A DNA stretch of 5,299 bases from Candidatus Aminicenantota bacterium. GTDB taxonomy: Bacteria > Acidobacteriota > Aminicenantia > UBA2199. The stretch is from contig JAGLQR010000150.1 in assembly GCA_023136725.1 (NCBI GenBank), forward strand, positions 1 through 5,299. Direction: 5' to 3'. Of the stretch, positions 1 to 5,299 are shown one piece after another; position 1 is the stretch's first letter; each line of letters begins with the position of its first letter. Below the pieces are notes generated by a model. It had not been told where the DNA came from, did no database searches, and saw nothing but the letters and a program-made list of their open reading frames with translations. The position numbers were made by a program, and so were the translations under genes.

Positions 1-1296
1 CTTTGCCACGACCTGTCCCGGAGAAGATTTCGTACTGGAAAAAGCAAGCCTTGCATTGTCATCGTATGTAAGTTTGTATTTTTTATTGTTTACTTTGATC
101 TTTACATTCTCCAGTTTTTCTCCCTCTGCAGGAGCATAAGTGAGCACATAAAAGATATCCTGTTTTTTTATTATCTTATCCATCGCTTTTTCAAGATTTT
201 TGGAAGAAACAAGCTCTCCTCCGGTCTTTTTTGTCAGGCTTCTCAGATTGTTTTCAAGATCAGAGGAGATTTGCTTATATCTCATGTCTCTACTGAAAGT
301 AGCCAATGTTGAAGGGATAAAGATCGAATGAAAGGTAGCACCCACCTTTGTGAATATTTTGGTGACCTGCTCAGTGGGAAATCCGTCTGCTACATTCATG
401 GCTTTCTGAACTTCTGATAATTGCCGGGAAATTATCCTTGAAAAAGTAACTTCCTCAATATCTTCACTTACCTGCCAGTTATAGACAAGAGCTCTTATTA
501 CTCTCGACATTTCACCACTGAATACAATTTCAGGGAACATTTCTACCTGAAAAAAGCTTATAACCCATTTTTCGATCTTTAGATTTTTAAGATGTTCAGA
601 AAATTTATAATAACTTTCCACATCCGGCATAAGATATCTCCGCTTATAGTCTTTCCAGATAGTAATATAATTCTTCAGAAAATCATTTATAAAATAGATC
701 TGTTTTTCCGGGCTGGGCCCTCTCGAACTTCCCCAACGTATCATCAATTTAAATTTAGTGAAATTAGATTCCTGCTCGATCTTCTTAAAGTAAAGAACCA
801 TATTTGCATGAGCCTTAATGCTCTCACTCTCAATATATTTATTCAGTTCAGACCGTATACTTTCTCTGTCTTTGACATTTTTGAAGAATTTTGATGTGTT
901 GTTTATGAATGCCAAAAGTATATCGTTATCCCGGAGAACTTTGTCAAGAATGTAGTCAACACCTTTCTTGATCTCAGGAGAATAATTTGTAATGCTCATT
1001 GCCATTATAAAATATCGGGGAGGATACTCACCCTTCTTCTCTTCCAACTCAAACTCCTGTTCTTCCAGTCTTTTCCTCGTTATGGTGAACCCTGAGATAT
1101 CCCGTTGTTTGCCGTTTATATAGAGAGTAAAATCTCCCTTTTTCATGTTGTCAACGATTTCTCCTTTAAGGAAAACCCTGACAGGTATCTCTATATTCGT
1201 GACTATGACACCCTCTTTTATCTCCTTATCCTGATTAAACATTGAAATGGAAAAAAACAATAAGACGATCATAAAGAATAGAATACGAATTTTCAT
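1..1296 (-). CDS. Secreted VWFA-related domain protein, copy A (C-terminus outside window)
   Basis: I translated the minus strand from ATG at 1296. It stays open for 432 codons to the window edge, with no stop or frameshift. It aligns end to end with residues 1-434 of the neighbouring copy B, with about 61 substitutions and one two-residue gap (about 86% identity by hand count). About 100 C-terminal residues should lie to the left. The N-terminus (MKIRILFFMIVLLFFSIS) is a typical signal peptide. Residues 29-70 match the lead-in strands of VWFA-related proteins (VPV-like IPVRVFLKG, then a DFTLYINGK motif). A degenerate VWA core follows from about 95. In the second half, LTKKTGGELVSSKNLEKAM and FYVLTYAP are family hallmarks. 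The MIDAS DxSxS is replaced by AMSIT, so metal binding is doubtful. The start is set by an AGGAGG five nucleotides upstream. Its role is unknown; it is probably an extracytoplasmic protein-binding module. Confidence 0.85.
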   Translation of the reverse strand, partial: MKIRILFFMIVLLFFSISMFNQDKEIKEGVIVTNIEIPVRVFLKGEIVDNMKKGDFTLYINGKQRDISGFTITRKRLEEQEFELEEKKGEYPPRYFIMAMSITNYSPEIKKGVDYILDKVLRDNDILLAFINNTSKFFKNVKDRESIRSELNKYIESESIKAHANMVLYFKKIEQESNFTKFKLMIRWGSSRGPSPEKQIYFINDFLKNYITIWKDYKRRYLMPDVESYYKFSEHLKNLKIEKWVISFFQVEMFPEIVFSGEMSRVIRALVYNWQVSEDIEEVTFSRIISRQLSEVQKAMNVADGFPTEQVTKIFTKVGATFHSIFIPSTLATFSRDMRYKQISSDLENNLRSLTKKTGGELVSSKNLEKAMDKIIKKQDIFYVLTYAPAEGEKLENVKIKVNNKKYKLTYDDNARLAFSSTKSSPGQVVAK

Positions 1297-1301
1297 AAAA
1301 C

Positions 1302-1406
1302 CCTCCTGGAAATTATGTAAAAAACATCCAAATTATTGTTAAATCTACAATTTATCAGCAATAAATTTTCCTATATATTATACGTTTAATGTCCCCCGAT
1401 TGTGAC
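1302..1406 (-). promoter_or_regulatory. Predicted promoter, leader and strong RBS of VWFA copy A
   Basis: On the minus strand, AGGAGG (1302-1307) stands 5 nt before the ATG at 1296 and fixes the start. Upstream, a perfect TATAAT is at 1377-1382 with an 18-nt spacer to GTCACA (1401-1406), which matches the TTGACA consensus at 4 of 6 positions. This would give an AT-rich leader of about 70 nt. The RBS is certain. The promoter is a consensus match in AT-rich DNA, supported only by its position and by being kept next to both gene copies. Confidence 0.5.
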
Positions 1407-1445
1407 ATAAAATAAATTATTACTCCATTTTTTTTTCAAATTCAC

Positions 1446-1451
1446 TATAAT
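1446..1451 (+). promoter_or_regulatory. -10-like TATAAT in front of the propeller remnant
   Basis: TATAAT lies six nucleotides before the remnant's ATG (1458), exactly as in front of the intact propeller gene at 3282-3287. No Shine-Dalgarno sequence is present between them. If active, transcription would begin at or next to the A of the ATG and run antisense into the 3' end of VWFA copy B. Confidence 0.4.
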
Positions 1452-1457
1452 CATAAT

Positions 1458-1530
1458 ATGAAAAAATCAGCCTTTTCTTTGATATTTGCATTAATGATTT
1501 TTCGGACCTCATAAAAGTTGAAAATATATG
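1458..1530 (+). pseudogene. Remnant of a second propeller gene with its interior deleted
   Basis: The sequence opens with ATG and codes for MKKSAFSLIFALMIFRTS, then TAA at 1512-1514. The first 29 nt (1458-1486) match the start of the intact propeller gene (3294-3322) at 25 of 29 positions; compare its MKKSTFALILI. After 17 unmatched nt, 1504-1527 match the last codons of that gene (4409-4432) at 20 of 24 positions, including the shared blocks GGACCT and AAAGTTGAAA. The simplest reading is a duplicated propeller gene that lost about 1.09 kb between signal peptide and C-terminus and went out of frame. What is left could at most make an 18-residue signal-peptide-like product. The 5' homology is secure; the 3' match is short and less so. 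It ends directly at the stop codon of VWFA copy B, as a tandem-unit junction would. Confidence 0.7.
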
Positions 1531-3132
1531 TTATTTAACTTTTATTTTGATGATATCTGTTCCGGTTTTTCCTGTATAAAGATCTCTCACTTCTACAACG
1601 ACATCATATTTTCCTTTCTCTATCCATTGAAAATTCAATGAAAGATTTGCTTTTATTTTTGTCGTTTTGAGAGTCTTGTTCTTATCAAACAGATTCTTCC
1701 CGCTTTTATCATTGACCTTGACCCTCACATTGATCGCACCGGTTCCTTCCCCCTTTTTCATCACATAACCGGTCATTGAAAAAGAGAGTTTTTTCTTCTC
1801 GAATTTAAGATCCGATATTACCACATCCGTCTTTGCCGCTAACTGGTCAGGAGAAGATTCTGCATTGGAAAAAGCAAGCCTTGTATTGTCGTCATATGAA
1901 AGTTTATATTTCTTATTGTTTACCTTGATCTTTACATGCTCCAGTTTTTCTCCCTCTGCAGGAGCATAAGTGAGCACATAAAAGATATCCTGTTTTTTTA
2001 TTATCCTATCCATCGCTTTTTCAAGATCTTTGGAAGAGACAAGCTCTCCTCCGGTCTTTTTTGTCAAGCTTCTCAGATTGTTTTCAAGATCGGAAGATAT
2101 TTGCCTGTACCTCATATCTTTACTGAATGTTGCCAATGTTGAGGGAATAAAGATCGAATGAAATGTAGCTCCCACCTTAGTAAATATTTTGGTGACCTGC
2201 TCTGTAGGAAATTCGTCAGCAACATTCATTGCTTTCTGAACTTCCGTTAATTGCCTGGAAATTATCCTTGCGAAAATATTTTCTTCATTATCTTTACTTG
2301 CCTGCCATTCATATATCAGAGTTCTGATTATTCTTGACATATCACCACTGAACACAATTTTAGGAAACATTTCGACCTGGAAAAAACTTATAACCCATTT
2401 TTCGACCTTTATATCCTTGAGATGTTCAGAAAATTTATAGTAGCTTTCCACATCAGGCATGAGGTATCTCCTCTTATAGTCTTTCCAGATAATTATATAA
2501 TTTTTCATAAAATCATTTATAAAACGGATGATTTTTTCCCCGCCTCCGCCTGGTCCGGTTACCCTTCCCACTCGCAGCGTCAATTTAAATTTCGCAAAAT
2601 AAGATTCCCGTTCGATCTTTTTAAAATAAAGGACCATATTTCCATGAGCTTTAATGCTCTCTTTCTCAATATATTTACTTACTTCAGAGCGGATACTCTC
2701 TCTGTCTTTAACATTTTTGAAAAATCTTGAAGTGTTGTTTATAAATACCAGCAAAATATCATTATCCCGGAGAACTTTATCGAGTATATAATCAACACCC
2801 TTACGGATCTCAGGAGAATAGTTTGTAATACTCATTGCTATTATAAAATATCGGGGAGGATACTCATCCATCTTCTCTTCTAACTCAAACTCCTGCTCTT
2901 CCAGTCTTTTCCTGGTTGTGGTGAACCCCGCGATGTCCCGTTTCTTACCATTAATAAAAAGTGTAAAATCACTTTTTTTCATGTTGTCAACGACTTCGCC
3001 TTTAAGGAAAACCCTGACAGGTATTTCTATATTCGTGACAATAACACCCTCTTTTATCTCCTTATCCTGATTAAACATTGAAATGGAAAAAAAGAGCAAT
3101 ACGATCATAAAGAATAAAATACGAATTTTCAT
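1531..3132 (-). CDS. Secreted VWFA-related domain protein, copy B (complete, 533 aa)
   Basis: This is a full-length gene with an AGGAGG five nucleotides before its ATG. Residues 1-20 form a signal peptide (short basic n-region, then ILFFMIVLLFFSIS) with no lipobox Cys, so the product is probably exported and soluble. Residues 29-70 hold the N-terminal strands of VWFA-related proteins (IPVRVFLKG and DFTLFINGKK). Residues 95-140 start a VWA-like fold: strand YFIIAMSIT, a helix around 106-122, then the DILLVFIN strand. The MIDAS Asp is missing (AMSIT at 99-103 where DxSxS is expected). A long charged insert covers about 150-300 and includes a Gly-rich loop (193-198). Residues 353-390 carry the family's TGG element (LTKKTGGELVSS), an amphipathic helix and FYVLTYAP, followed by the strands KIKVNNKKYKLSY. 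Residues 435-533 look like a beta-sandwich (Ig-like) domain ending DLYTGKTGTDIIKIKV. The gene is transcribed away from the propeller gene and towards copy A, 234 nt downstream. Catalysis is not expected; ligand and role are unknown. The family call is from motif recognition only. Confidence 0.85.
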   Translation of the reverse strand: MKIRILFFMIVLLFFSISMFNQDKEIKEGVIVTNIEIPVRVFLKGEVVDNMKKSDFTLFINGKKRDIAGFTTTRKRLEEQEFELEEKMDEYPPRYFIIAMSITNYSPEIRKGVDYILDKVLRDNDILLVFINNTSRFFKNVKDRESIRSEVSKYIEKESIKAHGNMVLYFKKIERESYFAKFKLTLRVGRVTGPGGGGEKIIRFINDFMKNYIIIWKDYKRRYLMPDVESYYKFSEHLKDIKVEKWVISFFQVEMFPKIVFSGDMSRIIRTLIYEWQASKDNEENIFARIISRQLTEVQKAMNVADEFPTEQVTKIFTKVGATFHSIFIPSTLATFSKDMRYRQISSDLENNLRSLTKKTGGELVSSKDLEKAMDRIIKKQDIFYVLTYAPAEGEKLEHVKIKVNNKKYKLSYDDNTRLAFSNAESSPDQLAAKTDVVISDLKFEKKKLSFSMTGYVMKKGEGTGAINVRVKVNDKSGKNLFDKNKTLKTTKIKANLSLNFQWIEKGKYDVVVEVRDLYTGKTGTDIIKIKVK

Positions 3133-3137
3133 AAAAC

Positions 3138-3242
3138 CCTCCTGGAAATTATGTAAAAAACATCCAAATTATTGTTAAATCTACAATTTATCAGCAATAA
3201 ATTTTCCTATATAATATACGTTTAATGTCTCCCGATTGTGAC
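3138..3242 (-). promoter_or_regulatory. Predicted promoter, leader and strong RBS of VWFA copy B
   Basis: AGGAGG on the minus strand at 3138-3143 lies 5 nt before the ATG at 3132. The leader (3133-3213) is identical to that of copy A over 81 nt. The -10-like hexamer is TATATT here (3213-3218), one base off the TATAAT of copy A, with the same 18-nt spacer and GTCACA (3237-3242). The RBS is certain, the promoter tentative. Confidence 0.5.
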
Positions 3243-3281
3243 ATAAATGAAATTATTACACCTTTTTTTTTTCAGATTCAC

Positions 3282-3293
3282 TATAATCATAAT
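3282..3293 (+). promoter_or_regulatory. Predicted -10 box of the propeller gene, placed for a leaderless mRNA
   Basis: A perfect TATAAT (3282-3287) is followed by only six bases (CATAAT) before the ATG at 3294. No purine-rich RBS lies between. At usual -10-to-start spacing, transcription would begin on or beside the start codon. A T10 tract (3263-3272) fills part of the spacer and no good -35 is seen. The same arrangement is kept in the left copy at 1446-1457. Confidence 0.45.
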
Positions 3294-4442
3294 ATGAAGA
3301 AATCAACCTTTGCTTTAATATTAATAATTACGTTATTAACTACGTTAAATGGAGATTTTATTATTTCCGGGGAAAACAATCCGGAGGAAGATCTTATCTA
3401 TCCAAAAAAAATTCTGGAAGGGCCGGATAAGAATATATATATTTATGACAGTCAGGATGCATTTATAAAAGTATTCTCACCCGAAGGAAAATTTTTGAGA
3501 AAGATCGGAGGAAAAGGTGAAGGGCCGGGGCAATTTAAAAGATCAGATGCAGCAGATTTCGGATTTACCCCTGATGGAAGATCCATCTATTTTACTGAGT
3601 TCTTCCGTGGCCACAAATGGATCACATTCCTCGATCCTGATGGGAAACTTAAGAAAACACTAAAATACAATTTTACCGGTAATTACGGTGTGTTGAGATC
3701 CTTTATACACAATGAAGAGATGATATTTCTCCAGAGAGAAAGATCGGGTAAAGAGATAAGAAAGGGTGACATCTATTATGCTCACTATATTTCGGAACTG
3801 ATCATAATGAACAGCAAAGGTAGAGAAACCACGATCGTTCTAACAAGAGAAAATCCAAGTACGATATCATTTGTCAGGAGAGGAGGAGACACCGGGATTC
3901 CGTTCAATCCGTTATTCCTCTGGGGGATAACTAAAAGAGGGAATGTACTTTTTACCGATGGAACAAAGAATTATCTGAAATTACTCAACCGGCAGGGAAA
4001 ATTGTTGAAAAACATCACTATTCCGGTTGCTCAGGCGCAACCGGTTACAAAAAAAGATCTGGACGAATGGCGGACGAGAAGAAAGGAATTCCACAATAAC
4101 AGAAACAGATCCTGGTATAAAGAATTCGGCTCTGTAATTGAGAAATATACAAATTCAATCTTCAAATACAAACCCTCTATTCTGGGAATGCAAATTACCC
4201 CCACTGGAAACATTTTGCTACAATGTCGAACAGAAAAAGAAGATCTCTTCGATTATCTGCTGACTGACGATAATGGTAAACTACTGGTAAAACTAACATC
4301 ACCTTTTTTTAAAATAAAAATAACAAAAAGTTATATTATAGTCCGCTTATTCACTGATGATGAAGAAACTAAAATATTCATCATGAACCGGCAAAGTTCA
4401 GAGGAAAAGGACCTGACTAAAGTTGAAAGTATCAATATGTAA
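3294..4442 (+). CDS. Secreted six-bladed beta-propeller (NHL-like) protein
   Basis: The 382-aa product starts with a signal peptide (MKKSTFALILIITLLTTLNG) without a lipobox Cys. I chose the ATG at 3294 over the in-frame ATG at 3225 because the signal peptide begins here and the longer reading frame is broken by TAA in the duplicated copy. Six strand-turn-strand units can be picked out: about 47-72 (YIYDSQDAFIKVFSPEGKFL), 95-124, 159-183, 216-242, 305-335 and 346-365. Several end in the hydrophobic-x-D/N-x-x-G-K-hydrophobic turn typical of NHL-like propellers, and GKGEGPGQF (73-81) is a signature of the 6-bladed propeller family. Between units four and five, residues 251-290 form a charged, probably helical insert (KKDLDEWRTRRKEF). 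Such proteins bind ligands or partners outside the cytoplasm; no active site is recognisable. The gene is divergent from VWFA copy B across 161 nt. It lacks an RBS and may be leaderless. It ends 60 nt before the transporter gene with no clear terminator. Confidence 0.8.
   Translation: MKKSTFALILIITLLTTLNGDFIISGENNPEEDLIYPKKILEGPDKNIYIYDSQDAFIKVFSPEGKFLRKIGGKGEGPGQFKRSDAADFGFTPDGRSIYFTEFFRGHKWITFLDPDGKLKKTLKYNFTGNYGVLRSFIHNEEMIFLQRERSGKEIRKGDIYYAHYISELIIMNSKGRETTIVLTRENPSTISFVRRGGDTGIPFNPLFLWGITKRGNVLFTDGTKNYLKLLNRQGKLLKNITIPVAQAQPVTKKDLDEWRTRRKEFHNNRNRSWYKEFGSVIEKYTNSIFKYKPSILGMQITPTGNILLQCRTEKEDLFDYLLTDDNGKLLVKLTSPFFKIKITKSYIIVRLFTDDEETKIFIMNRQSSEEKDLTKVESINM
4023..4044 (+). repeat. Perfect 8-bp inverted repeat inside the propeller gene
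   Basis: CCGGTTGC (4023-4030) and GCAACCGG (4037-4044) are exact reverse complements around the 6-nt loop TCAGGC. It is a GC-rich hairpin in an AT-rich gene, encoding the link between the fourth propeller unit and the helical insert. No T-run follows it on either strand, so it is not an intrinsic terminator. It could be chance coding sequence (IPVAQAQPV). Confidence 0.6.
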
Positions 4443-4492
4443 TATTTTTCCATATTCATTTCGTTTTATATGATAATATTGTCCCTTAAATC

Positions 4493-4497
4493 AGGAG
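4493..4497 (+). promoter_or_regulatory. Ribosome binding site of the transporter gene
   Basis: AGGAG sits 5 nt before the ATG at 4503 and decides that start. The 60-nt gap after the propeller stop is AT-rich. It includes a -10-like TATGAT (4469-4474) without a convincing -35, so the transporter may be read either from the propeller transcript or from its own weak promoter. Confidence 0.7.
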
Positions 4498-4502
4498 CAT
4501 AT

Positions 4503-5299
4503 ATGAAACAGGGATATGACAGATCATGGATATTGTTTGCTGCAGCAACCTTCATCCTTTTCGGACTCACCAACTTTATTCTGGGATATATAGGTGAAGC
4601 TTCGGGAAACAATAGCGATACATCAATCTCATCAATTATGCTCTTATGGACAGGGATGGGGATACTGGGTGTAATTGTTCTATTCTCTCCGGTAATTACT
4701 TTCGGGAAAGTGAAAGAGTCTTTCAAAATGAAGACTGCCCCGGCAGGCATTCTTGCCGGACTTACCCTTGCTCTGGGAATGTTCACTCTCAAAACTGGTT
4801 TTATCTCTGACCCTGGCTCAAAGGGCCCTATAGTTGCTATAGCATCGGCAAATGCAATGTTCGTTGCATTTACTGCCTGGATATTCCTCAGGGAGAAGCT
4901 TAACCGGAAACTAATACTGGGAATGGTTATCATCCTCTCCGGTATATCCCTGATTGCTCTGGGAAGTAGTTCTTCAGCAAGTTTCAGAGGAATTGCATTC
5001 GGAATATCAACTCTTATCCTTTTCGGAGCTACAAATTATCTCCTCAAATATGCAGGACACAAAGGGGGCGACCCTCTCGTAATAACCGTTTTGCTGTGGA
5101 TCTCCGCAGGCTGTTTTGGTATTACATCACTGGCGGTAAGCGTATTGTCGGGAAGAGGTTTGAAGGGTCTTGATGATCCATTGTTGATATCTCTATCATT
5201 AATGACCGGCCTTATTCTCGGACTTGGAATGCTGACCCTGAAAATATCATTGAAAAGAGGACCGGCAGGCCCTGCTATCGCAATTTCCGGAAGCAACGC
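4503..5299 (+). CDS. DMT/EamA-family membrane transporter (C-terminus outside window)
   Basis: The frame is open for 265 codons to the right edge. The product is very hydrophobic, with about eight or nine predicted membrane spans visible (for example about 9-31, 45-64, 80-99, 136-155, 162-180, 190-214, 227-246). This fits the usual ten-span drug/metabolite transporter of about 300 aa, so some 30-50 residues should be missing. The stretch around 123-154 (WIFLREKLNRKLILG, then VIILSGISLIAL) is the EamA signature at the end of a repeat. The two halves are visibly duplicated: ILFGLTNFILGYIG (18-31) matches ILFGATNYLLKYAG (172-185), and LGMFTLK...GPIVAIASAN (90-117) matches LGMLTLK...GPAIAISGSN (241-265). 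Substrate cannot be told; the superfamily covers metabolites, amino acids, nucleotide sugars and drugs. It follows the propeller gene on the same strand but has no evident functional tie to it. Confidence 0.85.
   Translation, partial: MKQGYDRSWILFAAATFILFGLTNFILGYIGEASGNNSDTSISSIMLLWTGMGILGVIVLFSPVITFGKVKESFKMKTAPAGILAGLTLALGMFTLKTGFISDPGSKGPIVAIASANAMFVAFTAWIFLREKLNRKLILGMVIILSGISLIALGSSSSASFRGIAFGISTLILFGATNYLLKYAGHKGGDPLVITVLLWISAGCFGITSLAVSVLSGRGLKGLDDPLLISLSLMTGLILGLGMLTLKISLKRGPAGPAIAISGSN

Larger units (their letters stand above)
1..1486. repeat. Tandem duplication, left copy
   Basis: This stretch matches 1831-3322 with an offset of 1836 nt on the right side and 1830 nt at the left edge. 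The change comes from a 6-nt in-frame indel in the VWFA gene. It covers the visible part of VWFA copy A, the intergenic region and the start of the propeller remnant. The copy continues beyond the left edge, and a short block at 1504-1527 matches the far end of the propeller gene. No transposase, terminal inverted repeats or target-site duplications are visible. Confidence 0.9.
1831..3322. repeat. Tandem duplication, right copy
   Basis: This is the counterpart of 1-1486. The complete unit on this side probably runs from the VWFA copy B stop (1531) to about the end of the propeller gene (4442), some 2.9 kb. The right copy keeps both genes whole, while the left copy has lost the inside of its propeller gene. 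Confidence 0.9.

Noticed and set aside
592..894. Plus-strand open frame of 100 codons
   Set aside because: It lies antisense inside VWFA copy A. The matching frame at 2422-2730 in copy B exists only because the two genes are duplicates. No RBS or recognisable protein.
1401..1406. TGTGA half-site of CRP/FNR type in the intergenic region
   Set aside because: No matching second half-site at the usual spacing. Its presence in both copies follows from the duplication.
1297..1530. Mobile element as the cause of the duplication
   Set aside because: No transposase, terminal inverted repeats or target duplications are visible at the junction. Unequal recombination or replication slippage explains it as well.
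1936..2142. Plus-strand open frame of 68 codons
   Set aside because: Antisense to VWFA copy B. The corresponding stretch of copy A has no support beyond duplication.
2422..2730. Plus-strand open frame of 102 codons
   Set aside because: Antisense shadow of VWFA copy B, a mirror of 592-894. Its residues do not look like a real protein.
3225..3293. N-terminal extension of the propeller protein from ATG at 3225
   Set aside because: It would put 23 residues before a clear signal peptide and would run across the predicted promoter. The same frame hits TAA in the duplicated copy (1413-1415).
4031..4213. Minus-strand open frame of 60 codons
   Set aside because: Antisense shadow inside the propeller gene; no RBS and no recognisable features.
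4740..4759. Inverted repeat CCGGCA / TGCCGG in the transporter gene
   Set aside because: Only a 6-bp stem, arising from Gly/Ala/Pro codons; no T-run and no reason to think it acts as a signal.
4466..4933. Minus-strand open frame of 155 codons
   Set aside because: Antisense to the transporter gene, whose membrane spans, internal repeat and RBS are convincing.
5036..5296. Minus-strand open frame of 86 codons
   Set aside because: Also antisense to the transporter gene; Pro/Ile-rich sequence typical of a shadow of hydrophobic codons.

Overview
The window comes from an AT-rich bacterial genome (by eye about 35-40% G+C). It holds a recent local tandem duplication followed by an unrelated transporter gene. 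Secreted VWFA-related proteins, an NHL-like six-bladed propeller protein and tandem paralogues of such genes are typical of Acidobacteriota and Candidatus Aminicenantes. I infer a lineage of that kind, but nothing in the window (no rRNA, no marker gene) proves it.

Layout, left to right. (1) <1-1296, minus strand: copy A of a secreted VWFA-related protein, open for 432 codons and cut by the left edge. (2) 1297-1530: its leader and promoter region, then a collapsed remnant of a propeller gene on the plus strand (1458-1530). (3) 1531-3132, minus strand: copy B of the VWFA-related protein, complete at 533 aa. (4) 3133-3293: a 161-nt divergent intergenic region, copied from or into 1297-1457. (5) 3294-4442, plus strand: an intact 382-aa secreted six-bladed beta-propeller protein. 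(6) 4503->5299, plus strand: a DMT/EamA-type membrane transporter, cut by the right edge.

The main point is how the region was built. The duplicated unit was not one gene but a divergent pair: VWFA gene, shared promoter region, propeller gene. In the left copy the propeller gene kept about 29 nt of its 5' end and about 24 nt of its 3' end, and lost the roughly 1.1 kb between. In the right copy it is intact. The two VWFA proteins are about 86% identical by my residue count over 432 residues. The stretch from the VWFA start codon to the predicted -10 box (81 nt) is identical in the two copies.

Both VWFA proteins carry signal peptides and have lost the metal-binding Asp of the MIDAS motif. They look like extracytoplasmic binding or scaffold proteins rather than enzymes. 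The divergent propeller protein is also predicted to be exported, and the pair was duplicated together, so a shared extracytoplasmic role is plausible. No function can be assigned from the sequence. No RNA genes, CRISPR arrays, insertion sequences or clear intrinsic terminators are visible.
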